NCBI RefSeq assembly: GCF_024295805.1
Contig: NZ_JANCLX010000038.1
Coordinates: 21,200 to 85,199, forward strand
Length of the DNA stretch: 64,000 nt
DNA from: Streptomyces cucumeris
GTDB taxonomy: Bacteria; Actinomycetota; Actinomycetes; Streptomycetales; Streptomycetaceae
Direction: 5' to 3'
Below, piece after piece: positions 26,026 through 34,021 of this stretch. The notes under the pieces were generated by a model, which did not search any database, was not told the DNA's origin, and worked only from the letters and a program-made list of their open reading frames with translations. Within the stretch, counting starts at the first letter, position 1, and the number at the start of each line of letters is the position of its first letter. The translations under genes were made by a program, and so were the position numbers.

Positions 26026-26619
26026 TCAGCCGCGGCCGGCGTCCCGGGCCACCTGCTCCAGTCGGCTCCGGTGGCTCGCCCACCACGTCCGGTCACCCGG
26101 TGGCATACCGTCGTTGTCCTTCCACATCCCGACCGTTCCGTCGATGAGTTCCCGGACGATGTCGGCGTGGCCCGCATGCCGATGAGTGTCGGAGAGGACA
26201 CGGACCAGGATGTGATGCAAGGTCACTTCCCGCCGCTCCCGCGGCCACCACGGGACCTGACCGGCCGCGTCCAGCGCGAGTGCCTCGATGGTGCGGTTCG
26301 AGTGCTCCCACGCCTGGTGATAGAGCCCCACGATCTGCTCACGCGACTCCTCCGCGGTCGCCCACATGTCCGCGTTGGGTTCGGCGTCCTCCGTGTACCA
26401 CCACGGTGGGGGCTCCTCGGTGAAGTACGGCCGTGCGAACGTGTCGCCGAAGTAGGCCAGCTCCACCCCGGCCGCGTGTTTGACCAGCCCCAGCAGATTG
26501 GTCCCGGTCGGCGTCAGGGGCCGGCGGACGTCGTACTCGGAGAGCCCGTCGAGCTTCCACACCAGCGCTTCACGGGCGGACTGCAGATAGCGGAGGAGCT
26601 CCGCTTTCGGATCGCTCAT
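26026..26619 (-). CDS. DinB-family (DUF664) protein
   Basis: This 197-residue protein of the DinB/YfiT four-helix superfamily matches the DUF664 branch: LLRYLQSAREALVWKLDGL, the conserved TGTNLLGLVKHAAGVE with the first histidine, and DTHRHAGHADIVRELIDG carrying the other metal histidines. Members include bacillithiol or mycothiol transferases and uncharacterised metal-binding proteins. The ATG at 26619 (MSDPKAELL) is preferred, but another ATG three codons upstream is possible. It diverges from the DUF6204 gene with a 70-bp gap. A second DUF664 protein lies at 31643. Confidence 0.85.
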   Translation of the reverse strand: MSDPKAELLRYLQSAREALVWKLDGLSEYDVRRPLTPTGTNLLGLVKHAAGVELAYFGDTFARPYFTEEPPPWWYTEDAEPNADMWATAEESREQIVGLYHQAWEHSNRTIEALALDAAGQVPWWPRERREVTLHHILVRVLSDTHRHAGHADIVRELIDGTVGMWKDNDGMPPGDRTWWASHRSRLEQVARDAGRG

Positions 26620-26689
26620 ACCCGGCATTCTGCAGCGGTGGACCGACAACGGAGACCGGCCGAGCACGGCGCACCCGTAGTGTGGAGGG

Positions 26690-27049
26690 ATGAGTACTCG
26701 TACTTTCCGTATCACCGTCCGCGGTGTCTTCGACGGACTCAGCACCGATCAGCGGGCCGAGCTCGTGGCCCGCGCCGCGCAGCACGATCCCCTTCGCGCG
26801 GCCTTCACCCCTGAGGGACACCTCAGCTACGAGCTGGCCGCACGTGCCGCCTTCACCTTCCGTTTCCAGGACTCCGGGGAGGAAGAGGAGGACATCCTGG
26901 AGGCCACCGAACGCGCCGAGGAGGCGGCGAAAACCTGGCTGACCGAACGTGGCTACGGCTACAAGAACCTCAGGAGCAAGGCCGAGGACCTCTCTCAGGC
27001 ACCGCTGGGCAAGCGGCAGCGACGCGCCGCGGCACAGAAGCACATCTGA
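26690..27049 (+). CDS. DUF6204 family protein
   Basis: This 119-residue small protein starts TRTFRITVRGVFDGL and continues with AAFTPEGHLSYELAARAAFTFRF and a charged helical C-terminus (EATERAEEAAKTWLTERGYGY). The pattern matches the actinobacterial DUF6204 family, which has no known role. A -10-like TAGTGT ends 6 bases before the ATG, so it is probably leaderless, although GGAGGG also touches the start. Confidence 0.82.
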   Translation: MSTRTFRITVRGVFDGLSTDQRAELVARAAQHDPLRAAFTPEGHLSYELAARAAFTFRFQDSGEEEEDILEATERAEEAAKTWLTERGYGYKNLRSKAEDLSQAPLGKRQRRAAAQKHI

Positions 27050-27137
27050 TCCCCCGGGCGGCCCTCGCTCCGCCCTGTCGGCAAGAGTCCGACCGCGCCG
27101 GCCACCTCGGCCGGGCACTCGCCCCTCTCCACAGGAA

Positions 27138-27182
27138 TCCTTGACTGCTCGAGCTTTCGCCATATGCTTGAGCAGTCAAGGA
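27138..27182. promoter_or_regulatory. MarR operator: 13-bp inverted repeat over the promoter
   Basis: TCCTTGACTGCTC (27138-27150) is repeated in inverted form at 27170-27182 with a 19-base centre. The left arm contains the -35 (TTGACT, 27141-27146), a -10 (TATGCT, 27163-27168) lies in the centre, and the right arm covers the start of the AAGGAGG ribosome site. This geometry fits autorepression by the MarR protein encoded at 27190. Confidence 0.7.
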
Positions 27183-27189
27183 GGTGGCA

Positions 27190-27648
27190 ATGAATGAGGC
27201 ACTGGACGTGTCGCTACGTCTCGTGCGGGCCCAGACGGCCCTCGTGAAGCGGTTCGACTCCGGTCTGTCGGGACTGCACGGTGTGAGCCTGGCCGATTTC
27301 ACCATGCTGCTGCGCCTGGCACAGGCGCCCGGCGGCCGGATGCGCCGGGTGGACCTGGCCGAGGCGCTGGGGCTGACCGCCTCCGGCGTGACCCGGGGGC
27401 TGGCGCCACTGGAACGGATCGGACTGGTCACACGGGAAACGAACGCCCGCGATGCGCGGGTGGCCTACGCGGCACTGACCGACACCGGCCGGGAACGCCT
27501 GGCGGACATGCGCACCACGGCCGAGCAGATCGCCGCCGAGGTCTTCTCCGCCGCGGTGTGGAGCAAGGAGGACCTGGGAGGGCTCTCCCTTCTCCTCACC
27601 CGCCTCGGCGGTGCCGGACTCACCGACCGGACGCCCCCGGCCATGTGA
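27190..27648 (+). CDS. MarR-family transcriptional regulator
   Basis: This 152-residue winged-helix regulator has ADFTMLLRLAQAPGGRMRRV, the recognition helix region DLAEALGLTASGVTRGLAPLER, and the wing with NARDARVAYAALTDTGRERL. MarR proteins repress their own gene and efflux or detoxification genes until a small aromatic ligand binds. The ATG at 27190 has a near-perfect AAGGAGG 5 bases upstream. It overlaps no other gene, and no efflux gene is adjacent on its strand, so targets beyond itself are unknown. Confidence 0.9.
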   Translation: MNEALDVSLRLVRAQTALVKRFDSGLSGLHGVSLADFTMLLRLAQAPGGRMRRVDLAEALGLTASGVTRGLAPLERIGLVTRETNARDARVAYAALTDTGRERLADMRTTAEQIAAEVFSAAVWSKEDLGGLSLLLTRLGGAGLTDRTPPAM

Positions 27649-27716
27649 CCTGACGGGTCCCCAGGGTGCCAGTGGACCGGCAAGCACCTTCTCACCAACC
27701 CGTCGTGGACTGCGCA

Positions 27717-28193
27717 TCAGGCTCCGCACCCACAGCCGGAGGCAGCCGCCGCCTCCTCCGCCCCGGGCCGGTCCGTGCAGCAGGTGTCGGCGGCGCCGGG
27801 GACCGCGACGCCCTTGCCCAGGTTGTCCGCGTCAGCTTTCACCACGTAAACCTCCCAGGGCTCCTTACCGGGGCCGTGAACCCACACCTTGTCCTGGAGC
27901 GCGTAGCAGCACGAGGTGTCGTTCTCCTCGAAGGTGGCGAGTCCGGCGCCCTTGAGGCGGTCGGCGGCGGCGTTGACCTGGTCGGTGGAGGCGACCTCCA
28001 CGCCGAGGTGATCGAGCCGGGTGTCCTGGCCTGCCTCGCCTTCGATCAACACCAGCTTCAGCGGCGGCTCGGTGATCGCGAAGTTGGCGTATCCGGGGCG
28101 ACGCTTGGCGGGCTCGGCACCGAAGAGCTTGGAGTAGAACGCCACCGAGGCATCAAGGTCAGGGACGTTCAGAGCAAGCTGTACACGGGACAT
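27717..28193 (-). CDS. arsI: ArsI/CadI-type glyoxalase-fold protein (C-As lyase family)
   Basis: This 158-residue VOC-fold protein starts SRVQLALNVPDLDASVAFYS. The vicinal cysteines C95 and C96 in NDTSCCYALQ are the arsenic-binding pair of ArsI, and the metal ligands appear in RLDHLGVEV and EPWEVYVV. ArsI cleaves the carbon-arsenic bond of trivalent methylated and aromatic arsenicals; CadI is a closely related metal-induced protein. The C-terminus adds a Cys-rich tail (TCCTDRPG and SGCGCGA). It is divergent from arsR across a 91-bp gap with ArsR-type repeats, so it is part of the arsenic regulon. Confidence 0.85.
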   Translation of the reverse strand: MSRVQLALNVPDLDASVAFYSKLFGAEPAKRRPGYANFAITEPPLKLVLIEGEAGQDTRLDHLGVEVASTDQVNAAADRLKGAGLATFEENDTSCCYALQDKVWVHGPGKEPWEVYVVKADADNLGKGVAVPGAADTCCTDRPGAEEAAAASGCGCGA

Positions 28194-28284
28194 GGCGGTC
28201 TCCCATCGGGTTGCATCGATGACCTGTATCGATGTCCTTCAATTCAAGGTTGCATCTTGGATCGAAGAACGTCAACATAGAAGA
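28194..28284. promoter_or_regulatory. Divergent arsI/arsR control region
   Basis: The gap holds CATCGATG (28214-28221) and TATCGATG (28227-28234), 13 bp apart, and the half-sites CAAG-N7-CTTG near 28245-28259. Such repeats in a divergent arsI/arsR gap are likely ArsR binding sites. The exact -10 and -35 boxes are not clear. Confidence 0.5.
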
Positions 28285-28686
28285 ATGTCGAAACAAGACC
28301 TTGTGGTGCTCGGGCAGGACGGCGCCGAGGGCTGCTGCCCCGGGCTACTGACCGCTCCGCTGGACGAAGCGCAGTCCGTCGAGCTGGCGAAGGTGTTCAA
28401 GGCGCTGGGCGACCCGATCCGGCTCCGGCTGCTGTCGATGATCGCTTCCCGGGCCGGAGGCGAGGTGTGCGTGTGTGATCTGACCCCCGCCTTCGAGCTC
28501 TCGCAGCCCACGATCTCCCACCACCTGAAACTGCTGCGGCAAGCCGGACTGATCGACTGTGAACGCCGCGGCACGTGGGTCTACTACTGGCTGCTGCCGG
28601 AGATGACCGACCGGCTCGCGGGGATCCTCACCCGCCCTGCGGGTGAGCCACGGCCCGACCGCACCACAACGACGGACGTCTCGTGA
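28285..28686 (+). CDS. arsR: ArsR-family arsenite-responsive repressor
   Basis: This 133-residue ArsR/SmtB repressor has KVFKALGDPIRLRLLSMIAS, the metal-site cysteines in EVCVCDLTPAFELSQPTISHHLKLLRQAGL (CVC before the recognition helix), and the wing GTWVYYWLLP. Arsenite binding to the CVC site releases DNA. Another Cys pair occurs near the N-terminus (EGCCPG). The start is ATG 28285; longer frames would run across the control region. Its stop overlaps the GTG of the acr3 gene, so the two are translationally coupled. Confidence 0.93.
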   Translation: MSKQDLVVLGQDGAEGCCPGLLTAPLDEAQSVELAKVFKALGDPIRLRLLSMIASRAGGEVCVCDLTPAFELSQPTISHHLKLLRQAGLIDCERRGTWVYYWLLPEMTDRLAGILTRPAGEPRPDRTTTTDVS

Positions 28687-29795
28687 CCGCCGCCCCCTCC
28701 ACCGGCCCGATCGCCGTGCGCCTGTCGTTCGTGGACCGCTTCCTCGCGGTGTGGATCCTGCTGGCCATGGCCAGCGGTCTCGGCCTGGGGCGACTCGTTC
28801 CCGGCCTCGGCGACGCCTTGGCGAAGGTGACCGTCACCGGTGTCTCACTGCCGATCGCACTCGGCCTGCTGGTGATGATGTACCCGGTCCTGGCCAAGGT
28901 CCGTTATGACCGCCTCGACACGGTCACCCGGGACCGCCGACTGCTGATCCCCTCACTCGTACTGAACTGGATCCTCGGCCCCGCGATCATGTTCGCGCTG
29001 GCCTGGCTCCTCCTGCCGGACCTTCCCGAGTACCGCACCGGCCTGATCATCGTGGGCCTCGCCCGCTGCATCGCCATGGTCATCATCTGGAACGACCTGG
29101 CCTGTGGGGACCGGGAAGCCGCCGCGGTTCTCGTCGCCCTCAACTCCGTCTTCCAGGTGATCGCCTTCTCCGCGCTCGGCTGGTTCTATCTCACCGTGCT
29201 GCCCGGCCGGCTCGGCCTGGAACAGACCGCTCTCGACGTCAGCGTGTGGGAGATCGCCCGCAGCGTGCTCATCTTCCTCGGCATCCCTCTTGTGGCCGGG
29301 TTCCTCACCCGCCGCCTGGGCGAGAAGGCAAAGGGACGGAACTGGTACGAGACGAAGCTGATTCCGCGGATCGGCCCGTTCGCCCTGTACGGGCTGCTGT
29401 TCACCATCGTCGTGCTGTTCGCCCTCCAAGGTGAGGCGATCACCTCGCGACCGATGGACGTAGCCAGGATCGCAATGCCCCTGCTGGTGTACTTCGCCGT
29501 CATGTGGGCCGGGTCCATGGCGCTGGGCAGGGCCGTGGGCCTGGACCATCCACGCGCGACCACGCTGGCGTTCACAGCGGCGGGCAACAACTTCGAGCTT
29601 GCCATCGCCGTCGCCATTGCCACCTTCGGTGCCTCCTCCGGACAGGCCCTGGCCGGAGTCGTCGGCCCGCTCATCGAGGTCCCCGTCCTGATCGGCCTCG
29701 TCCATGTGGCCCTGGCCGCGCGCCGATACTTCCCCCAACCGCCCCCCGTGGCCGTCGAGCCCGCACCCGCCCAGGAAGGGCCCGCCCGTGTCTGA
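28683..29795 (+). CDS. acr3: Arsenite efflux permease ACR3
   Basis: This 370-residue membrane protein has ten predicted helices and matches the ACR3 family: FLAVWILLAMASGLGLGR in the first helix, RCIAMVIIWNDLACGDREAA with the essential conserved cysteine in helix 4, and FTAAGNNFELAIAVAIATFG in helix 9. It exports arsenite (and in some members antimonite) using the proton gradient. The GTG start overlaps the arsR stop, and its end overlaps arsC by 8 bases, giving an arsR-acr3-arsC operon. Confidence 0.95.
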   Translation: MTAAPSTGPIAVRLSFVDRFLAVWILLAMASGLGLGRLVPGLGDALAKVTVTGVSLPIALGLLVMMYPVLAKVRYDRLDTVTRDRRLLIPSLVLNWILGPAIMFALAWLLLPDLPEYRTGLIIVGLARCIAMVIIWNDLACGDREAAAVLVALNSVFQVIAFSALGWFYLTVLPGRLGLEQTALDVSVWEIARSVLIFLGIPLVAGFLTRRLGEKAKGRNWYETKLIPRIGPFALYGLLFTIVVLFALQGEAITSRPMDVARIAMPLLVYFAVMWAGSMALGRAVGLDHPRATTLAFTAAGNNFELAIAVAIATFGASSGQALAGVVGPLIEVPVLIGLVHVALAARRYFPQPPPVAVEPAPAQEGPARV

Positions 29796-30207
29796 CCCCA
29801 CGACTCCGTCCGTGCTCTTCGTCTGCGTCCACAACGCGGGCCGTTCCCAGATGGCAGCCGCATTCCTCACCCATCTCGCGGGCGACCGCGTGGAAGTCCG
29901 CTCAGCGGGTTCGGCACCCGCCGAGCACATCAACCCTGCCGTCGTGGAAGCGATGGCGGAGGTCGGGATCGACATCGCAGCAGAGACCCCGAAGGTGCTG
30001 ACCGCCGAAGCCGTGCGAGCCTCGGATGTCGTCATCACCATGGGCTGCGGCGACGCCTGCCCGTATTTCCCCGGCAAGACCTACCTGGACTGGAAACTTG
30101 AGGACCCGGCCGGTCAGGGCGTCGTGGCCGTCCGCCCGATCCGCGACGAGATCCGACACCGCATCGAGAACCTGATCAGCGAACTCATCCTGGAAGACCA
30201 CGGGTGA
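29788..30207 (+). CDS. arsC: Arsenate reductase ArsC (low-molecular-weight phosphatase type)
   Basis: This 139-residue arsenate reductase carries the P-loop C13-VHNAG-R19-S with the nucleophilic cysteine, and the later redox cysteines in TMGCGDACPYFPGK, as in the thioredoxin- or mycothiol-linked family. It reduces arsenate to arsenite for export by ACR3. The GTG at 29788 follows AGGAAGGG and overlaps the end of acr3. It converges on the XRE regulator with a gap of only 31 bp. Confidence 0.93.
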   Translation: MSDPTTPSVLFVCVHNAGRSQMAAAFLTHLAGDRVEVRSAGSAPAEHINPAVVEAMAEVGIDIAAETPKVLTAEAVRASDVVITMGCGDACPYFPGKTYLDWKLEDPAGQGVVAVRPIRDEIRHRIENLISELILEDHG

Positions 30208-30238
30208 CCCGCCCGGCATGCGATCCCCTGGCGCCACC

Positions 30239-30874
30239 TCAGCGACCACGACCCCTCCCGCTGAGTTCACCGCCGCCCCCGGCCTGATCGGATCGATGAG
30301 CGTCGGTGCGTACATGCGCACGCACCCCTTGCAGACCGAACAGGATGAGCAGCTCAACCACGCCACCGTCGGCGCTGCCCAGCCAGTGGGGCAGGGACGT
30401 GTCGAACTCGGCGGCCTCACCGGACGGCAGTGTCAGGTCACGCTCGCCGATCACAAGTCGCAGCCGTCCGCTGAGCACGTAGAGCCATTCGAAGCCTTCG
30501 TGGGTCTGCGGCGTCGGTTCGAGTGGCTCCGGCCGGGCGGGGATGATCATCTTGAACGCGTGCACACCGCCCGGTCGCCGGGACAGGGGCACGAAGGTCA
30601 TCCCGAACCGCCTGATCGGCTTGAGGTGGATCCGGGGGTCGCCGGTGTGCGGGGCACCGACGAGGTCGTCCAGCGGAACGTCGTAGATACGGGCCAGTGG
30701 CAGCAGCAGTTCCAGGCTCGGCCGGCGCTGCCCACTCTCCAGCCGGGACAGGGTGCTCTCCGATACACCGGTCGTCGACGCGAGGTCGGCGAGGGTGATG
30801 CCGCGGTCACGACGCAGCGCACGAAGCCGCGATCCCACCGCGTCGAGGACGTCGTCGTCCGTCTTGCGATCCAT
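30239..30874 (-). CDS. XRE-family regulator with C-terminal cupin domain
   Basis: This 211-residue regulator has an N-terminal helix-turn-helix (RLRALRRDRGITLADLASTT, then GVSESTLSRLESGQRRP) and a C-terminal cupin sensor domain (EGFEWLYVLSGRLRLVIGE, GEAAEFDTSLPHWLG). Such proteins control amino-acid, sugar or detoxification genes in response to a small ligand bound in the cupin barrel. The ATG at 30874 (MDRKTDDD) is preferred over a longer frame that would run through the operator. It diverges from the methyltransferase gene and a 21-bp inverted repeat lies just upstream of its start, so control of itself and the methyltransferase is likely. Confidence 0.88.
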   Translation of the reverse strand: MDRKTDDDVLDAVGSRLRALRRDRGITLADLASTTGVSESTLSRLESGQRRPSLELLLPLARIYDVPLDDLVGAPHTGDPRIHLKPIRRFGMTFVPLSRRPGGVHAFKMIIPARPEPLEPTPQTHEGFEWLYVLSGRLRLVIGERDLTLPSGEAAEFDTSLPHWLGSADGGVVELLILFGLQGVRAHVRTDAHRSDQAGGGGELSGRGRGR

Positions 30875-30880
30875 CGGGCC

Positions 30881-30901
30881 ATCTTGCCGGAACCGCAAGA
30901 T
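30881..30901. promoter_or_regulatory. Inverted repeat ATCTTGC-N7-GCAAGAT
   Basis: A perfect 7-bp inverted repeat with a 7-base centre lies 7 bp upstream of the XRE start in the divergent gap, and a further GGCAAGA half-site is at 30926-30932. It is the likely operator of the XRE-cupin regulator. Confidence 0.6.
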
Positions 30902-30972
30902 TCCGTGCCAGTTCGCGGGGTGCCTGGCAAGACTGAGCGCATCCCGACACCCTCCCGACACAAGGAGTCCTG

Positions 30973-31599
30973 ATGAGCCCCACCGATGCGGTCGCGTTCT
31001 GGGACGGCGTCTACGCGGCCCGGCCGGCAGCCGGCGACCCGCGGCCGAATTCCCGGCTCACCGAGGTGGTGACGGGCCTGCCCACCGGTGACGCGTTGGA
31101 CCTCGGATGCGGCGATGGCGGCGACGCGCTGTGGCTCGCCGGTCAGGGATGGCAGGTCACCGCCGCCGACATCTCGGCCGTGGCGGTCAAGCGGCTCGCC
31201 TCCCTCGCCTGCTCACACGGCCTGGGTAACCATGTCACCACCGTGCGGGCCGACTTGCACACCTCTTTCCCGCCCGGCGCATTCGACCTGGTCTGCGCCC
31301 ACTACCTGCACACCCCCTGTGCCCTGGACCGGGCAACCGTACTGCGCTCGGCCGCACACGCACTGCGCCCGGGCGGGCGGCTGCTGGTCGTCGACCACGG
31401 CTCGGCCGCACCGTGGTCGTGGAACCAGGACCCCGACACCCGGTACCCGAGCCCGCGGGAGGTCGCCGCCGGTATCGAGCTGGACCCGGCGGTATGGACG
31501 GTCGAGCGGGCCGACGCACCCCGCCGGATCGCCACTGGACCGGACGGAAGCACCGCCGAGGTCACCGACCATGTCCTCCTCATCCGCCGCACCGCCTGA
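30973..31599 (+). CDS. SAM-dependent class I methyltransferase
   Basis: This 208-residue protein has the methyltransferase motif I ALDLGCGDGGDALWLAGQGW, motif II acidic end in AADISAVAVKRL, VRADLHTSFPPGAFDLVCAHY and the post-motif HALRPGGRLLVVDHG. It resembles small YcgJ/TehB-like enzymes that act on small molecules; the acceptor is unknown. AAGGAG precedes the ATG. It is divergent from the XRE-cupin regulator and followed closely by a DinB gene whose alternative starts overlap its end, which suggests cotranscription. Confidence 0.9.
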   Translation: MSPTDAVAFWDGVYAARPAAGDPRPNSRLTEVVTGLPTGDALDLGCGDGGDALWLAGQGWQVTAADISAVAVKRLASLACSHGLGNHVTTVRADLHTSFPPGAFDLVCAHYLHTPCALDRATVLRSAAHALRPGGRLLVVDHGSAAPWSWNQDPDTRYPSPREVAAGIELDPAVWTVERADAPRRIATGPDGSTAEVTDHVLLIRRTA

Positions 31600-31642
31600 C
31601 ACGGTGTCCGACGCCGCCCCCGACGAAGGAAGGCGACCACAG

Positions 31643-32143
31643 TTGCCCAGCACCACGCGCCGCGACCGCCGCGGCGACACCCCGCCACCCCGGACCGGAA
31701 GCAGCGAGATCGAGGTCCTGCGTGGATTCCTCGACTACCTCCGGACCTCGATCGCCGCGAAGGTCGACGGCGCACCCGAACCGCGGGTGCGCACCGCCGC
31801 GGTGCCGTCCGGCACGAACCTGCTCGGCCTGCTGAACCACCTGACGTTCGTCGAGCACTCGATGTTCCTCGGGGACGATGTCACCGACTGGCAGGCGACG
31901 TTCCAGGCCGCACCGGCGGACAGCGTGGCCGATGTCGTCGCCCGCTACCGAGACGCGGTCGAGCGCGCGAACGACGTTCTCGACGGGTGCATCGACCTCG
32001 GCGCACCGATCCCCCGACCACGGCCGGACCGCCCCGCTCCCAGCATCCGCTGGGCACTCACCCACATGATCGAGGAGACCGGCCGGCACGCGGGCCACGC
32101 GGACATCCTCCGCGAACTCATCGACGGCACGACCGGCCGCTGA
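31643..32143 (+). CDS. DinB-family (DUF664) protein
   Basis: This DUF664 member of about 166 residues has EVLRGFLDYLRTSIAAKVDG, PSGTNLLGLLNHLTFVEHSMF with the first histidine, and EETGRHAGHADILRELIDG with the others. It is a likely metal-binding thiol-transferase-like protein. I prefer the TTG at 31643 because AAGGAAGG lies 10 bases upstream; GTG 31604 and ATG 31571 are in frame but have no ribosome site, and the latter overlaps the methyltransferase. It is related to the DinB protein at 26026. Confidence 0.8.
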   Translation: MPSTTRRDRRGDTPPPRTGSSEIEVLRGFLDYLRTSIAAKVDGAPEPRVRTAAVPSGTNLLGLLNHLTFVEHSMFLGDDVTDWQATFQAAPADSVADVVARYRDAVERANDVLDGCIDLGAPIPRPRPDRPAPSIRWALTHMIEETGRHAGHADILRELIDGTTGR

Positions 32144-32366
32144 TCCGCCGGCCAACTCCCCGCTGACACCGCACACCTGGGCCACCTCGATCTGCCGCTG
32201 CCCGGGCCACTGTTCTCTCCCCAGGTCGCGTTCGGCGGCACGGCATTCGGCGGCCCATCCCACACGTCCGCGACACCGCGGCAGCAGCACCGGTACGTGA
32301 TGCGTCACCGCCGGGCTCCTGCGCTTCCTCGACGGATGACCACACCACTCATAGGAGCCCCCTGCC

Positions 32367-32816
32367 ATGCACACATACGACGTCACGGTGACCACCAGTG
32401 CCTCACCGGAAACCGTCTGGAAGCTGCTGGTCGACGCCGCGAGCTGGCCGCTGTGGTCCAAGGTGGACAGTCTGGACATGACACGGTCGTTCGGCCTCGA
32501 CCCCGGCGGCGACGATGGCGTCGGCGCCATCCGGGCCTTCCGGACCGGACGCACCGTCACCGGTGAGCGGCTGACCGAGAAGGTCGAACAACGCCTCCTG
32601 GCCTACGAAGACGCGTTCATCCCGTCGATGCACCATTACCGCGCGCGCATCGAGCTGAGCCCGACAGCGAGCTCAGGCACGGTCATCCACTGGTACGGGG
32701 AGTACGAGACGAGTTGGCTGTGGCGCTGGGTCATGCCGCGCTACCTCCAGAAGTTCATGCAGGGCATGGCGGAAGGGCTGGTCCGTTACGCCGAGCAGCC
32801 CCATCCGCCCCGGTGA
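32367..32816 (+). CDS. SRPBCC-family (polyketide cyclase/START-like) protein
   Basis: This 149-residue protein has the SRPBCC pattern: YDVTVTTSASPETVWKLLVDAASWPLWSK at the start, paired strands around RARIELSPTASSGTVIHWYGEYE, and a final long helix LQKFMQGMAEGLVRYAE. Members bind hydrophobic ligands in a deep cavity. The ATG follows AGGAGCCCCCTGCC. The gene stands alone, 223 bp after the DinB gene; that gap contains nothing I recognise. Confidence 0.85.
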   Translation: MHTYDVTVTTSASPETVWKLLVDAASWPLWSKVDSLDMTRSFGLDPGGDDGVGAIRAFRTGRTVTGERLTEKVEQRLLAYEDAFIPSMHHYRARIELSPTASSGTVIHWYGEYETSWLWRWVMPRYLQKFMQGMAEGLVRYAEQPHPPR

Positions 32817-33361
32817 GGCCAACACCGCAACGCGCGTTCCGCCAGGACCCGCCCGAGCATCAAGGCGGATCGCCCAGGAGACGCTGCCGGTCAAGCCCGA
32901 GTCGGCGCTGTCCTCGTCCGCCCGCGCCACGGAGCAGCCGACGTGATCTGGTGGCTACGCGCTCATGCCGCGCTGGCCGTGCGTTGGTTCTCGGCGCGTG
33001 CTTGATCTGCTCGCCCTGCTCGCCCACTCGAACCTTCCCATGGCGTGACTGTTCAGCGGATCTGCCGGAGGCATCCTCATGCCATTCGTGCTCCCGGTCC
33101 TGGCCGGGTCTCACGGCCGCGATCCTCAGCGGTCGGATCGCCGCCCGAAAGGGTGAGCGACCATCGGCATTCCTCACAAGTCCTCGAGGCACGATGGTCG
33201 GAGTCAGGAGCTCGTGCACGGTAGATGGTGAAACCTCGCCCTCGTCGTTGATCACGGTCGTGGTGGGGAAACACAACGTGAGCAGGTATCCGCGCCGCTG
33301 CCTCTCTTCGGCTCCGTCTCCGAATGGGCAACGCGCGCGCTCCTTGGCCTAGCCTGCTCCC
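32817..33361. other. 545-bp stretch with no convincing gene
   Basis: Open frames on both strands here have poor codon structure and no ribosome sites. The right end carries the promoter of the HAD gene, with a -10-like TAGCCT at 33350-33355. The lower and more even GC codon pattern suggests decayed sequence, but no parent element is recognisable. Confidence 0.4.
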
Positions 33362-34021
33362 ATGATCCGAGCTGTGGTGTTCGATGTCGGTGAGTGCCTG
33401 GTCGATGAGACGCGCGAGTACGGCACGTGGGCGGACTGGCTGGGGGTACCCCGGCACACCTTTGTAGCGATGTTCGGTGCCGTGATCGCTCAGGGGCGGG
33501 ACTACCGCGAGACGTTCCAGGTCTTCCGGCCCGGGTTTGATCTGTACGAGGAGCGGGAGAAGCGGGCTCAGGCCGGCCAGCCTGAGCACTTCGACGACAG
33601 TGATCTGTACGCCGATGTCCGACCGACGCTGGCAGCGCTGCGGGATGCCGGGCTGTGGGTGGGCATAGCGGGCAACCAGACCGTACGGGCAGGGGGCATT
33701 CTGCGCTCGCTCGACCTCCCGTCTGACTTCGTCGCAACGTCCGATGACTGGGGCGTGTCCAAGCCCGATCCGGCGTTCTTCTCGCATGTGGCGGACGTGG
33801 CACCCTGCTCTGCCGAGGAGATCCTTTACGTGGGTGACCGGATGGACAACGACATCCGCCCCGCGGACAAGGTGGGCATGAAGACAGCGCTGATCCGGCG
33901 TGGGCCGTGGGCCACGATCCAGTGGGATGAACCGGACGCCGTCGCGGTGCCGACGTTCCGCGTGCACAGCCTCGCCGAGTTGCCGGGGCTGATCGCCGGG
34001 GTCAGCGTTGAAGAGCGCTGA
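33362..34021 (+). CDS. HAD-superfamily hydrolase
   Basis: This 219-residue protein opens with IRAVVFDVGECLVDE, the HAD nucleophile loop with the second acidic residue replaced by Gly, as in many FDVGGTL-type members. It continues with the motif II region GIAGNQT, the lysine in DDWGVSKPDPAFF, and the acidic motif IV in ILYVGDRMDNDI. It is likely a phosphatase for a small phosphorylated metabolite. TAGCCT lies 6 bases before the ATG, so the mRNA is probably leaderless. Its end overlaps the convergent TPR regulator by 20 bp. Confidence 0.87.
   Translation: MIRAVVFDVGECLVDETREYGTWADWLGVPRHTFVAMFGAVIAQGRDYRETFQVFRPGFDLYEEREKRAQAGQPEHFDDSDLYADVRPTLAALRDAGLWVGIAGNQTVRAGGILRSLDLPSDFVATSDDWGVSKPDPAFFSHVADVAPCSAEEILYVGDRMDNDIRPADKVGMKTALIRRGPWATIQWDEPDAVAVPTFRVHSLAELPGLIAGVSVEER

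Noticed and set aside
32860..33276. Minus-strand frame of 138 codons in the gap before the HAD gene
   Set aside because: It has no ribosome site, no recognisable motif and Arg/Gln-rich low-complexity stretches, so it was not counted as a gene.
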